NCBI RefSeq assembly: GCF_046569695.1
Contig: NZ_JBKHUI010000007.1
Coordinates: 149,977-213,976, forward strand
Length of the DNA: 64,000 nt
Source of the DNA: Kluyvera sp046569695
Lineage (GTDB): Bacteria > Pseudomonadota > Gammaproteobacteria > Enterobacterales > Enterobacteriaceae
Reading direction: 5' to 3'
The notes under the pieces were generated by a model. It had not been told where the DNA came from and ran no database searches. It saw only the letters and a program-made list of their open reading frames with translations. Below, in pieces: positions 33,375 through 42,430 of the stretch. Every line of letters starts with the position of its first letter. Positions within the stretch are counted from its first letter, which is position 1. The translations under genes and the position numbers were made by a program.

Positions 33375-34793
33375 ATGCTGCACATCAACCAGATTTATAT
33401 CAACGGCGAGTTTGTTACCCCACACGGCAGCGAGCTTTTTGACCTGTTTAACCCAGCAACCGAAGCGGTGATTGGCCAGGTACGACTGGCGGATGAAGAG
33501 GACACCCAGCGCGCCATTGCCGCTGCGAAAGCCGCGTTTCCTGCCTGGTCGAAGACCTCTCGTGAAGAGCGCATTGCAGTGCTGGAGAGAATGTATCTGG
33601 CCGTACAGGCGCGAGAAGCGGATCTGCTGGAAGCGCTTATCACCGAGTACGGCGCGCCATCGGCACGCGCACACTGGATGGCAGCCTGGCCGGCGCAGAC
33701 CATTCGCTGTGCCATCGATGCGCTTAAATCATTTAGCTTTGAAGAGCGGGTAGGCCGAGCCAAAGTGGTGATGACGCCGGTCGGTGTCGCCGGGCTGATT
33801 ACCCCATGGAACAGCGATGCTGGTTTTATCTGCAATAAGCTCGCGACCGCGATGGCTTCTGGCTGTACTGCGGTTATCAAACCAAGCGAAATGAGCGCCT
33901 GGCAGACGCAAATTGTGACCGAAGCGCTGCACGCCGCGCAGATTCCAGCGGGTGTATTTAACATTGTCACCGGGCGGGGCGAGGTGGTGGGTGACACCAT
34001 CAATCACCATCCCGACATCGCCAAAATCTCCTTTACCGGATCGACGGCTGTGGGGAAACATATTGTGGAAAGCGGCGCCCGCACGCTCAAACGCGTGACG
34101 CTGGAACTCGGCGGCAAATCACCGACGGTGATCCTTGACGATGCGGATGTGAACACCGCGGTACAACTGGCGCTGGAAGCTGGGTTTATGAATAGCGGGC
34201 AGGCATGTATTGCCGGAACGCGCATTCTGGTGCCAGCCACTCGTCAGGCTGAGTTCGAACAGGCGTTCTCTGCTGCCGTTGCCAGGTTCACCGCCGGCAA
34301 CCCCCGAGATAGCCAGACGGTGATTGGCCCGATGGTCAGCCAGAAACAGTGGCAGCGCGTGCAGGGTTATATTCAGTTGGGGCAGCAGGAAGGGGCGCGA
34401 ATCCTGGTTGGCGGAGAAGGGCGCGTCGCGGGACAAGAGAAGGGCTGGTACGTGAAGCCGACCATTTTTACCGATGTGACCAACCAGATGCGTATCGCCC
34501 GCGAAGAGATCTTCGGGCCGGTGCTGGTTATTATCCCTTACCGCGACGAGGCCGAAGCGTTGGCGATTGCTAACGATACCGATTATGGCCTCAACGCCAT
34601 GGTGCTAAGCGGTTCTCGCGAGCGTGGTGAAGCGCTGGCTATGCAGATTGAATCCGGCCGCGTGATGGTCAATACGCTTGAACATGAGCCGCTGGCGCCG
34701 TTTGGCGGCGTGAAGCAGTCGGGTTTGGGCCGTGAGATGGGCAAATGGGGGATGCAGGCCTATCTGGAGCCGAAAACGCTGGTGGTCGGCTGA
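33375..34793 (+). CDS. NAD(P)-dependent aldehyde dehydrogenase
   Basis: A 472-residue aldehyde dehydrogenase superfamily enzyme that oxidises an aldehyde to the acid. Catalytic residues are visible: Asn146 (TPWN), Glu244 (LELGGKSP) and Cys278 (NSGQAC). The cofactor loop FTGST and the C-terminal FGGVKQSGLGRE block are intact. A GAGAGGA box precedes the ATG. It is divergent from a LysR regulator that probably controls it. Closest in style to broad-range or betaine/gamma-aminobutyraldehyde enzymes; the substrate cannot be fixed. Not present at this place in E. coli. Confidence 0.93.
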   Translation: MLHINQIYINGEFVTPHGSELFDLFNPATEAVIGQVRLADEEDTQRAIAAAKAAFPAWSKTSREERIAVLERMYLAVQAREADLLEALITEYGAPSARAHWMAAWPAQTIRCAIDALKSFSFEERVGRAKVVMTPVGVAGLITPWNSDAGFICNKLATAMASGCTAVIKPSEMSAWQTQIVTEALHAAQIPAGVFNIVTGRGEVVGDTINHHPDIAKISFTGSTAVGKHIVESGARTLKRVTLELGGKSPTVILDDADVNTAVQLALEAGFMNSGQACIAGTRILVPATRQAEFEQAFSAAVARFTAGNPRDSQTVIGPMVSQKQWQRVQGYIQLGQQEGARILVGGEGRVAGQEKGWYVKPTIFTDVTNQMRIAREEIFGPVLVIIPYRDEAEALAIANDTDYGLNAMVLSGSRERGEALAMQIESGRVMVNTLEHEPLAPFGGVKQSGLGREMGKWGMQAYLEPKTLVVG

Positions 34794-34860
34794 TTGCAAA
34801 ATCCTCATGTTGCGGGCAAGTGACATCGCCCGCCAGACAGGCTATGTTGACTGCATGTTG

Positions 34861-34883
34861 GATGGACGCGTTCTGCGTCCATC
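34861..34883. repeat. stem-loop between the aldehyde dehydrogenase gene and yfcF
   Basis: A perfect 9-bp stem, GATGGACGC / GCGTCCATC, has a 5-base loop. No T-run follows. It may stabilise the upstream mRNA or mark an inefficient terminator. Confidence 0.5.
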
Positions 34884-34917
34884 GTTCGTGCATCTCCTGC
34901 CCGTGATTGAGGACGCT

Positions 34918-35562
34918 ATGAGCCAGCCTGTGATAACGCTTTGGTCTGATTCCGATTTTTTCTCGCCCTACGTGATGTCCGTCTACGTTGCCCTGCAGGA
35001 AAAGGGGCTGCCGTTTACCCTCAAAACCGTCAATCTTGGCCTTGGCGAACATCTCCAGCCGGGCTGGCGCGGTTACTCTGCTACCCGTCGCGTGCCGCTG
35101 CTGGATGTTGATGGCTTCGAGCTCAGCGAATCCTCCGCGATTACCGAATATCTTGATGAACGCTTTGCGCCGCCGGAGTGGGAGCGTTTGTACCCTCACG
35201 ACCTGCAAAAACGCGCCCGCGCGCGCCAGATTCAGGCGTGGCTACGCAGCGATCTGATGCCCATTCGCGAAGAGCGATCCACGGCGGTGATTTTCGCCGG
35301 AGAGAAAAAAGCACCTTTGACCGAAGCAGGACGCAAAAGCGCGGCTAAACTGTTTGACACTGCCAGTGCATTACTGGCCGACGGTCGGCCTAATTTGTTC
35401 GGTGAGTGGTGTCTTGCCGATACAGACCTGGCGCTAATGATTAATCGCCTGGTGCTGAACGGCGACGATGTTCCGGAACGTCTCGCCGACTACGCTACGT
35501 TCCAGTGGCAGCGGGCTTCCGTGCAGCGCTATGTTGCACTTTCGGCAAAACGCACAGGCTGA
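34918..35562 (+). CDS. yfcF: glutathione S-transferase YfcF
   Basis: A 214-residue cytosolic glutathione transferase, the same length as E. coli YfcF, which shows transferase and peroxidase activity. The N-terminal thioredoxin-like half contains FFSPYVMSVYVALQEKG (~residues 13-29) and the cis-Pro/ESSAI glutathione-binding motif (VPLL... SESSAITEYL). The C-terminal helical half contains FGEWCLADTDLALM. The ATG giving MSQPVITLW was chosen; longer frames reach back into the aldehyde dehydrogenase gene. Confidence 0.95.
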   Translation: MSQPVITLWSDSDFFSPYVMSVYVALQEKGLPFTLKTVNLGLGEHLQPGWRGYSATRRVPLLDVDGFELSESSAITEYLDERFAPPEWERLYPHDLQKRARARQIQAWLRSDLMPIREERSTAVIFAGEKKAPLTEAGRKSAAKLFDTASALLADGRPNLFGEWCLADTDLALMINRLVLNGDDVPERLADYATFQWQRASVQRYVALSAKRTG

Positions 35563-35617
35563 AAAAAGTGTGGAAATCCATTATGATGGCAAGGTTATCA
35601 TTGTGGGGAATTGACTC

Positions 35618-36169
35618 ATGAAACTGATGTTTGCATCGGATATTCACGGCTCGCTACCGGCCACCGAAAGCGTGCTAGCGCGGTTTGCCGAGAGCGGCGC
35701 GCGCTGGCTGATTATTCTGGGTGATGTGCTTAACCACGGGCCGCGCAATGCGTTACCGGAAGGCTATGACCCGGCACAGGTGGCAGAGCGGCTGAACACC
35801 ATAGCCGATCGCATTATTGCGGTGCGCGGCAACTGCGATAGCGAAGTTGACCAGATGCTGCTTACGTTTCCCATTACCGTATCCTGGCAGCAGGTACTCA
35901 CCGATTCACAGCGCCTGTTTCTGACCCACGGCCATCTTTATCATCCTGATAATCTGCCGCCGCTGTCGGCTGGAGACGTGCTGGCGTATGGTCATACCCA
36001 CCTGCCGGTGGCAGAAAAACGCGGCGATATATTCTTATTTAACCCCGGTTCGGTTAGCATTCCCAAAGGCGGTTTTGCCGCAAGCTATGGGATGCTTGAC
36101 GAGGGTAGGCTGCAGGTTTTCGCACTCAATGATCAACAGGTTATTGCAGAGGTTGCCATTAACCCGTAA
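35618..36169 (+). CDS. yfcE: phosphodiesterase YfcE
   Basis: A 183-residue metallophosphoesterase of the YfcE/MJ0936 family; the E. coli enzyme is a manganese-dependent phosphodiesterase on artificial substrates. All metal-binding motifs are present: SDIHG (8-12), GDVLNHG (~residue 36), GNCDSE (~70), THGH (~105) and GHTH (~127). The natural substrate is unknown. It lies 55 bases after yfcF and 56 before yfcD on the same strand. Confidence 0.95.
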   Translation: MKLMFASDIHGSLPATESVLARFAESGARWLIILGDVLNHGPRNALPEGYDPAQVAERLNTIADRIIAVRGNCDSEVDQMLLTFPITVSWQQVLTDSQRLFLTHGHLYHPDNLPPLSAGDVLAYGHTHLPVAEKRGDIFLFNPGSVSIPKGGFAASYGMLDEGRLQVFALNDQQVIAEVAINP

Positions 36170-36225
36170 GTTACCCATCAATCATAAAACGCGCCGTAAG
36201 AGCGCTTTCAATTTAAGGTTTACGG

Positions 36226-36771
36226 ATGGTCGAGCAGAATCATTTGGCAAGCACGGAATGGGTCGATATTGTCAACGAAGACAATGAGGTCATCGCGCAA
36301 GCGAGCCGTGAGCAGATGCGCGCGCAGTGTCTGCGGCACCGGGCAACCTATATCGTCGTCCACGACGGTATGGGCAACATTCTGGTGCAGCGCCGTACGG
36401 AGACGAAAGACTATCAGCCGGGTAAGCTGGACGCCACCGCTGGGGGTGTTGTTCAGGCTGACGAACCGCTGCTGGAGTCTGCTCGCCGTGAAGCGGAAGA
36501 AGAGTTGGGTATCGCTGGCGTACCGTTTGCCGATCACGGGCAGTTTTACTTTGAAGATAAGAACTGTCGCGTCTGGGGAAGCCTGTTCAGCTGCGTTTCT
36601 CACGGGCCGTTTGCGCTGCAGGAAGAAGAGGTGAGCGAAGTTCGCTGGATGACGCCGGAAGAGATCACCGCGCGCTGCGATGAGTTTACTGACGACTCGC
36701 TGAAGGCGCTGGCGCTGTGGATGACCCGCAATGCCAACAACGAAGCCCACGTTGAAGAAGAAGCGGAATAA
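36226..36771 (+). CDS. yfcD: Nudix hydrolase YfcD
   Basis: A 181-residue Nudix family pyrophosphohydrolase. The Nudix box GGVVQADEPLLESARREA-EEELGI is intact (~residues 67-89), with the REXXEE metal-binding glutamates. The N-terminal half resembles isopentenyl-diphosphate isomerase (DIVNEDNEVI; RHRATYIVVHD). The physiological substrate is not known. It ends the yfcF-yfcE-yfcD string and shares a bidirectional terminator with pta. E. coli has yfcC after yfcD; it is missing here. Confidence 0.94.
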   Translation: MVEQNHLASTEWVDIVNEDNEVIAQASREQMRAQCLRHRATYIVVHDGMGNILVQRRTETKDYQPGKLDATAGGVVQADEPLLESARREAEEELGIAGVPFADHGQFYFEDKNCRVWGSLFSCVSHGPFALQEEEVSEVRWMTPEEITARCDEFTDDSLKALALWMTRNANNEAHVEEEAE

Positions 36772-36792
36772 GCGCGACTAAACGACAGATAT

Positions 36793-36831
36793 AAAAAATC
36801 CGGAGCGGTTTCCCGTCTCCGGATTTTTTTT
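36793..36831. terminator. bidirectional terminator between yfcD and pta
   Basis: AAAAAATCCGGAG pairs with CTCCGGATTTTTTTT around a 10-base loop. A-run and T-run on opposite sides make it usable from both strands, ending yfcD (+) and pta (-). Confidence 0.9.
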
Positions 36832-36866
36832 GCCTTTAAACCGCCCGCGAACGGGCGGAATAAGGA

Positions 36867-39011
36867 TTACTGCTGCTGTGAAGACTGGATCGCGGTCAGA
36901 GCGATGGTGTAGACGATATCGTCTACCAGCGCGCCACGAGACAGATCGTTCACCGGCTTGCGCATACCCTGCAGCATCGGCCCGATGGAGATCAGGTCGG
37001 CAGAACGCTGTACCGCTTTGTAGGTGGTGTTACCGGTGTTCAGATCTGGGAAGATGAACACGGTAGCGCGACCTGCAACCGGAGAGTTCGGTGCTTTGGA
37101 TTTCGCAACGTCAGCCATAACCGCGGCGTCGTACTGCAGCGGGCCGTCGATCATCAGGTCAGGACGTTTTTCCTGCGCCAGACGAGTCGCTTCGCGTACT
37201 TTCTCTACGTCGCTACCTGCACCAGAGGTACCGGTGGAGTAGGAGAGCATCGCAACGCGTGGTTCGATACCGAAGGCAATCGCGGATTCAGCGGACTGAA
37301 TAGCGATTTCTGCCAGCTGCTCTGCAGTTGGGTCCGGGTTGATCGCGCAGTCGCCGTAAACGTAAACCTGTTCTGGCAGCAGCATGAAGAACACGGAGGA
37401 CACCAGAGAGCTGCCCGGCGCAGTTTTAATAAGCTGCAGCGGTGGACGAATGGTGTTCGCAGTGGTGTGAACGGCACCGGAAACCAGACCGTCAACGTCG
37501 TCTTGTTCCAGCATCAGGGTACCGAGAACCACGTTGTCTTCCAGCTGTTCGCGGGCAACGGTTTCGGTCATGCCTTTGTTCTTACGCAGTTCGACCAGGC
37601 GAGCAACGTAGCTTTCGCGAACCACTTCTGGGTCAACGATTTCAACGCCAGCGCCCAGTTCAACGCCCTGAGACGCTGCAACGCGGGTGATCTCGTCTGG
37701 GTTACCCAGCAGTACGCAGGTCGCAATACCGCGTTCAGCACAGATAGCAGCCGCTTTCACGGTACGTGGTTCGTCGCCTTCTGGCAGAACAACGCGTTTG
37801 CCCGCTTTACGTGCCAGCTCGGTCAGCTGGTAGCGGAACGCTGGTGGAGACAGACGACGGCTGTGTTCGGAAGTCGCGGTCAGGGAATCAATCCACTCTG
37901 GATTGATAAAGTTCGCCACGTATTCCTGAACTTTCTCGATGCGCTCGCGGTCATCAACTGGAACTTCCAGGTTGAAGCTCTGCAGGCTCAGAGAGGTCTG
38001 CCAGGTGTTGGTGTTCACCATGAATACCGGCAGGCCGGTTTCGAATGCACGTTCGCACAGCTTAGTGATGCGCGCGTCCATTTCGTAGCCGCCGGTCAGC
38101 AGCAGGGCACCGATTTCCACGCCGTTCATTGCTGCGAGGCAAGCGGCAACCAGAACGTCAGGACGGTCTGCGGAAGTTACCAGCAGGGAACCTGCACGGA
38201 AGTGCTCCAGCATGTGCGGGATGCTGCGTGCGCAGAAGGTGACGGATTTCACGCGGCGGGTGTTGATGTCGCCTTCGTTGATCACGGTCGCATTCAGGTG
38301 ACGCGCCATATCGATAGCACGAGTGGCGATCAGATCGAAGCTCCATGGTACCGCGCCGAGAACAGGCAGGGTGCTGGAGGTTTTCAGCTGGTCGGCATCG
38401 ATTTTAACGACTTTTGCTTTGGAAGAGTCGTCGAAGATCTCGGACAGATCCGGGCGAGTACGGCCCTGTTCATCAACCGGTGCGTTCAGTTTGTTAACGA
38501 TAACGCCGGTGATGTTGGTGTTTTTCGCGCCACCGAAGCTGTTACGAGTCAGTTCAATACGCTCGTTCAGCTGTTCTGGGGTGTCGGTACCCTGAGACAT
38601 GACGAAGACGATTTCCGCGTTCAGCGTTTTCGCAATTTCGTAGTTCAGAGACTGAGCAAACTGGTGTTTACGGGTTGGGACCAGGCCTTCAACCAGAACC
38701 ACTTCAGCATCTTTGGTATTCGCGTGGTAGTTAGCGATGATCTCTTCCATCAGCACATCTTTCTGATTGCTGGAGAGCAGGGCTTCTACGTGGCTCATCT
38801 TCAGTGGTTCAGCTGCAGTCGTGGTAGATGAGTTCGCGCGAACGATAGTGGTAGTCTGGTCAGGCGCATCGCCACCGGTGCGTGGCTGAGCGATTGGCTT
38901 AAAGACGCTCAGACGAACGCCTTTGCGTTCCATAGCACGGATAACGCCAAGGCTGACGCTGGTCAGGCCGACGCTGGTTCCGGTAGGGATCAGCATAATA
39001 ATACGGGACAC
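36867..39011 (-). CDS. pta: phosphate acetyltransferase
   Basis: Converts acetyl-CoA and phosphate to acetyl phosphate, the first step of the acetate overflow pathway with AckA. The long, three-domain enterobacterial form has 714 residues, as in E. coli: an N-terminal P-loop-like domain (IPTGTSVGLTS), a DRTGG middle domain (~220-340), and the catalytic PTA domain (~390-710) with YSTGTSGAG and the final MLQGMRKPVNDLSRG. The start is GTG, as in E. coli. It lies 76 bases downstream of ackA in the same operon. Confidence 0.98.
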   Translation of the reverse strand: MSRIIMLIPTGTSVGLTSVSLGVIRAMERKGVRLSVFKPIAQPRTGGDAPDQTTTIVRANSSTTTAAEPLKMSHVEALLSSNQKDVLMEEIIANYHANTKDAEVVLVEGLVPTRKHQFAQSLNYEIAKTLNAEIVFVMSQGTDTPEQLNERIELTRNSFGGAKNTNITGVIVNKLNAPVDEQGRTRPDLSEIFDDSSKAKVVKIDADQLKTSSTLPVLGAVPWSFDLIATRAIDMARHLNATVINEGDINTRRVKSVTFCARSIPHMLEHFRAGSLLVTSADRPDVLVAACLAAMNGVEIGALLLTGGYEMDARITKLCERAFETGLPVFMVNTNTWQTSLSLQSFNLEVPVDDRERIEKVQEYVANFINPEWIDSLTATSEHSRRLSPPAFRYQLTELARKAGKRVVLPEGDEPRTVKAAAICAERGIATCVLLGNPDEITRVAASQGVELGAGVEIVDPEVVRESYVARLVELRKNKGMTETVAREQLEDNVVLGTLMLEQDDVDGLVSGAVHTTANTIRPPLQLIKTAPGSSLVSSVFFMLLPEQVYVYGDCAINPDPTAEQLAEIAIQSAESAIAFGIEPRVAMLSYSTGTSGAGSDVEKVREATRLAQEKRPDLMIDGPLQYDAAVMADVAKSKAPNSPVAGRATVFIFPDLNTGNTTYKAVQRSADLISIGPMLQGMRKPVNDLSRGALVDDIVYTIALTAIQSSQQQ

Positions 39012-39087
39012 GGTTTATCCTCTTTCGTTACCGCCAGTTTCAGGCGGGATACAAAACAGCACCGCCAGCTAAGCTGGCGGTGTGATA

Positions 39088-40290
39088 TTAGGCAGTCAGA
39101 CGGCTTGCGTCTTGTGCGATGACCAGTTCTTCGTTGGTCGGGATAACGATGGCAGGACGGGTGCCTTCTTTGTTGATGAAGCCAGACTTGCCGAAACGGG
39201 CAGCCAGGTTGCGTTCGTGATCAACTTCGAAGCCCAGAACGCCCAGTTTGCCCAGGGACAGTTCGCGAACCATTGCGGCGTTTTCACCGATACCACCGGT
39301 GAAGATAACCGCATCCAGACGACCTTCCATCAGTGCAGTGTAAGAACCGATGTATTTCGCCAGACGGTGGCAGTAAACGTCCATTGCACGTTTAGCGTCA
39401 GCTTTTTCTTTGTAGTTATCTTCTACATAACGGCAGTCGCTGGTCACTTCGGTCAGACCCAGCAGGCCAGACTCTTTAGTCAGCATCTTGTTGATCTGAT
39501 CGATGCTCATGCCCAGAGTGTCATGCAGGTGGAAAATGATGGCTGGGTCGATGTCGCCAGAGCGAGTACCCATTACCAGACCTTCCAGTGGGGTCAGACC
39601 CATGGAGGTATCAACACATTTACCGTTACGGATAGCAGAAACAGAACCACCGTTGCCCAGGTGACAAGTGATGATGTTCACTTCTTCAACCGGCTTGTTC
39701 AGTACTTTAGCGGCTTCCTGAGTCACATAGAAGTGGCTGGTGCCGTGTGCGCCGTAGCGACGTACGCCGTGCTCTTTGTACAGGCTGTACGGCAGAGCAT
39801 AAAGGTAAGATTCTTCCGGCATGGTCTGATGGAACGCGGTGTCGAACACAGCAACGTTCTTGTCTTTCAGGTTAGGGAAGGATTTCAGCGCTTCTGCGAT
39901 ACCGATCAGGTGAGCCGGGTTGTGCAGCGGAGCGAAGGACGCAGAGTCTTTGATACCCTGGATTACGGAATCGTCGATCACAACGGAGCTAGTGTACTTC
40001 TCGCCGCCGTGTACGATACGGTGGCCGATAGCGGTCAGCTGAGCAGACAGTTCTGGTTTTTGTGCCAGAATAGTATTAACGATGAAGTTCAGCGCTTCAC
40101 TGTGAGCGGCGCCTGCACCTAAAGCGGCCTCTTGTTTACCGCCATCCATTTTCCACTTGATACGTGCTTCTGGAAGATGGAAACACTCGGCTAAACCAGA
40201 GAGGTATTCTTCACCGTTAACTGCATCAATGATGGCAAATTTCAGGGAGGAGCTACCGCAGTTCAGAACCAGTACTAACTTACTCGACAT
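39088..40290 (-). CDS. ackA: acetate kinase
   Basis: Makes ATP and acetate from acetyl phosphate. The ASKHA fold is evident from LVLNCGSSSLKFA (residues ~6-18), GHRIVHGGEKY (~88-98), HLGNGGSV and the C-terminal FTGGIGENA (~328-336). Length is 400, as in E. coli. It is first in the ackA-pta operon; the 336-base region upstream separates it from the divergent yfbV. Confidence 0.98.
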   Translation of the reverse strand: MSSKLVLVLNCGSSSLKFAIIDAVNGEEYLSGLAECFHLPEARIKWKMDGGKQEAALGAGAAHSEALNFIVNTILAQKPELSAQLTAIGHRIVHGGEKYTSSVVIDDSVIQGIKDSASFAPLHNPAHLIGIAEALKSFPNLKDKNVAVFDTAFHQTMPEESYLYALPYSLYKEHGVRRYGAHGTSHFYVTQEAAKVLNKPVEEVNIITCHLGNGGSVSAIRNGKCVDTSMGLTPLEGLVMGTRSGDIDPAIIFHLHDTLGMSIDQINKMLTKESGLLGLTEVTSDCRYVEDNYKEKADAKRAMDVYCHRLAKYIGSYTALMEGRLDAVIFTGGIGENAAMVRELSLGKLGVLGFEVDHERNLAARFGKSGFINKEGTRPAIVIPTNEELVIAQDASRLTA

Positions 40291-40626
40291 GGAAGTACCT
40301 ATTTATGATACGTGGCTAAAAAAACGTCAATGAGTCATAAAGCGTAGCGCAGGATGACACCGACATTTATGATTAACATCATGCCCGAGACACTTTTCAG
40401 GCATGATCTAAGAAATACATATTGATTCTAAGTCATTTTGCATAATTTTCCGCCAATGGCAGAATATGCGATAATTTGAAGTGCTGGAGCGTATAGAATC
40501 GCGTTATCCCAAGCTGGCACAGAATACCCGATTGCAGGGTCTATGCCAAAATTTTTTGAACGATGTCATACTCAGTTGTTGTTTTAAAAAATATTTTAAT
40601 TTTTATAGGTGAAGTTGAGGTAAGCC
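40291..40626. promoter_or_regulatory. divergent control region of ackA-pta and yfbV
   Basis: A 336-base AT-rich region without genes. It holds an 8-bp inverted repeat ATCATGCC / GGCATGAT (40378-40385, 40400-40407) and a TTGAT-N4-GTCA sequence (near 40421) that resembles a degenerate FNR site. ArcA/FNR control of ackA is known in E. coli, but the sites here are too weak to assign firmly. Confidence 0.45.
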
Positions 40627-41082
40627 ATGTCGACACCCGAGCAACGCCCGGTCAGTTTCTTCAGTTTGTTTAGCCGGGGGCAGTTTTATGCAAAGACGTG
40701 GCCGCTGGAAAAACGGCTCGCGCCGGTGTTTGTTGAAAACCGCGTCATCCGTGCAACGCGCCACGCCATCCGTCTGATGCCGCCGCTGGCTATCTTTACG
40801 CTGTGCTGGCAAATCGCTCTTGGCGGCCAGCTTGGCCCTGCGGTTGCTACCGCGCTGTTTGCGCTGAGCCTGCCAATGCAGGGGCTATGGTGGCTGGGTA
40901 AACGCTCGGTGACGCCGTTACCCCCTTCTATACTGCAGTGGTTTTATGAAGTGCGCGGCAAATTGCAGGAGTCGGGGCAGGCGCTGGCGCCGGTCGAAGG
41001 CAAGCCGGATTACCAGGCACTGGCTGACACGCTTAAGCGCGCCTTCAAACAACTGGATAAAACTTTCCTCGATGATTTGTAA
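40627..41082 (+). CDS. yfbV: UPF0208 membrane protein YfbV
   Basis: A 151-residue inner membrane protein, same length as E. coli YfbV, with two hydrophobic segments in the middle (LAIFTLCWQIALGGQLGPA and AVATALFALSLPMQGLWWL regions, residues ~55-95) and soluble ends. In E. coli its loss affects the layout of the replication terminus region together with MatP; the mechanism is unknown. A GAGG box precedes the ATG. Confidence 0.94.
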   Translation: MSTPEQRPVSFFSLFSRGQFYAKTWPLEKRLAPVFVENRVIRATRHAIRLMPPLAIFTLCWQIALGGQLGPAVATALFALSLPMQGLWWLGKRSVTPLPPSILQWFYEVRGKLQESGQALAPVEGKPDYQALADTLKRAFKQLDKTFLDDL

Positions 41083-41106
41083 TTGAGGGCGAAAAACGCA
41101 TATAAA

Positions 41107-41134
41107 AGAAGACACAATTATTGTGTCTTTTTTT
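41107..41134 (+). terminator. terminator between yfbV and yfbU
   Basis: A perfect 9-bp stem AAGACACAA / TTGTGTCTT with a TTA loop is followed by further Ts. It begins 25 bases after the yfbV stop. Confidence 0.88.
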
Positions 41135-41163
41135 ATGCTGCAAAGCGCAACAGGAGTCGAAAA

Positions 41164-41658
41164 ATGGAAATGACCCATGCTCAACGTCTGATTTTGTCTA
41201 ACCAATACAAAATGATGACCATGCTTGATCCCGACAACGCTGAGCGCTACCGCCGCCTGCAGACCATCATCGAACGTGGTTATGGTTTACAGATGCGTGA
41301 ACTGGATAGGGAATTTGGGGAACTCAAAGAAGAGACCTGTCGTATTGTTATCGACATCATGGAGATGTACCACGCGCTGCACGTCTCCTGGACTAACCTG
41401 AAAGACGCCAGCACCATCGACGAACGCCGCGTCACCTTCCTGGGCTTTGATGCCGCGACCGAAGCGCGTTTCCTCGGCTACGTTCGCTTTATGGTCAACA
41501 TTGAAGGCCGTTACACCCACTTTGATGCCGGCACCCACGGCTTTAACGCGCAAACCCCAATGTGGGATAAATACCAGCGCATGCTGAACGTCTGGCACGG
41601 CTGCCCGCGCCAGTATCATCTGAGCAGCAACGAAATTAACCAAATAATCAACGCCTGA
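41164..41658 (+). CDS. yfbU: YfbU family protein
   Basis: A 164-residue soluble protein nearly identical to E. coli YfbU. It has no described enzyme motif; the N-terminal half is predicted helical (QRLILSNQYKMMTML) and the C-terminal half holds TRYTHFDAGTHGFNAQ-type blocks. Overexpression in E. coli has been linked to growth arrest and cell death, but the role is not established. Its TGA overlaps the yfbT ATG, so the two are translationally coupled. Confidence 0.93.
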   Translation: MEMTHAQRLILSNQYKMMTMLDPDNAERYRRLQTIIERGYGLQMRELDREFGELKEETCRIVIDIMEMYHALHVSWTNLKDASTIDERRVTFLGFDAATEARFLGYVRFMVNIEGRYTHFDAGTHGFNAQTPMWDKYQRMLNVWHGCPRQYHLSSNEINQIINA

Positions 41659-42329
41659 TGGAGGCTTCCGTGCAGTGTCGAGGTTTCCTCTTTGATTTAG
41701 ACGGCACGCTGGTTGACTCGCTGGCGGTGATTGAACGCTCCTGGCGCTTCTGGGCCGACAGCTACGGCGTTGACCCGGAAGCGGTGCTGGACTATATCCA
41801 CGGCAAGCAGGCGATCACCACGCTGCGCCACTTTATGCCGGGTAAATCGGAAGCGGAAATTCAGGCGGAGTTCTTACGGCTGGAGCAGATAGAAGCGGGA
41901 GATCTTAACGGTATCCGCGCACTACCGGGCGCCGTTGAACTGCTGGAGTATCTGGAAGCCAACGCGATTCCGTGGGCGATTGTCACTTCGGGGTCGATTC
42001 CGGTGGCCTATGCGCGCCACCGCGCGGCCGGGCTTCCGCAGCCGAACGCCTTTGTGACCGCCGAGCAGGTGACGCGTGGTAAACCGCAGCCAGATGCCTA
42101 TCTGCTGGGGGCTGAACAGTTGGCGCTGCCGCCCCAGGCATGCCTGGTGGTGGAAGATGCGCCCGCGGGCGTTCAGTCGGGCCTCGCGGCTGGCTGCCAC
42201 GTGGCTGCCGTTAACGTGCCGCCGGAAACGCCGGAGCTGCTTGAGGTTGATTTTGTGCTCTCTACGCTATCGGCGCTTCGCGTTGAGAAGCTGCCGGATG
42301 GCACGGTGAACGTCACGCAGAATGCCTGA
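41658..42329 (+). CDS. yfbT: sugar/hexitol phosphatase (HAD family) YfbT/HxpA
   Basis: A 223-residue HAD phosphatase; the E. coli orthologue removes phosphate from sugar and hexitol phosphates. Motif I is DLDGT (residues ~13-17), motif II is TSGS (~105), motif III is the Lys in RGKPQPDAYL, and motif IV is EDAPAGVQSG. The ATG overlaps the yfbU stop by one base; a GTG four codons later would match E. coli length (216) more closely. A strong terminator follows. Confidence 0.93.
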   Translation: MEASVQCRGFLFDLDGTLVDSLAVIERSWRFWADSYGVDPEAVLDYIHGKQAITTLRHFMPGKSEAEIQAEFLRLEQIEAGDLNGIRALPGAVELLEYLEANAIPWAIVTSGSIPVAYARHRAAGLPQPNAFVTAEQVTRGKPQPDAYLLGAEQLALPPQACLVVEDAPAGVQSGLAAGCHVAAVNVPPETPELLEVDFVLSTLSALRVEKLPDGTVNVTQNA

Positions 42330-42340
42330 TCTTATGATTT

Positions 42341-42366
42341 AGCCCCACACCGTTGGGGCTTTTTTC
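42341..42366 (+). terminator. terminator of yfbU-yfbT
   Basis: AGCCCC / GGGGCT forms a 6-bp stem with an 8-base loop and is followed by six Ts, 11 bases after the yfbT stop. Confidence 0.88.
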
Positions 42367-42430
42367 TGTCACTATGGTGAACGCCTTTTAGTTGATTCTC
42401 TAACCGCTTAATTGATGACAAGGAAATGTT

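Noticed and set aside
37467..38831. Long open frame (454 codons) antisense to pta
   Set aside because: A shadow of a GC-rich, strongly biased gene; composition (Asn/Gln/Phe/His-rich) is unlike a real protein.
39082..40122. Open frame antisense to ackA
   Set aside because: Same shadow effect; ackA is complete and conserved.
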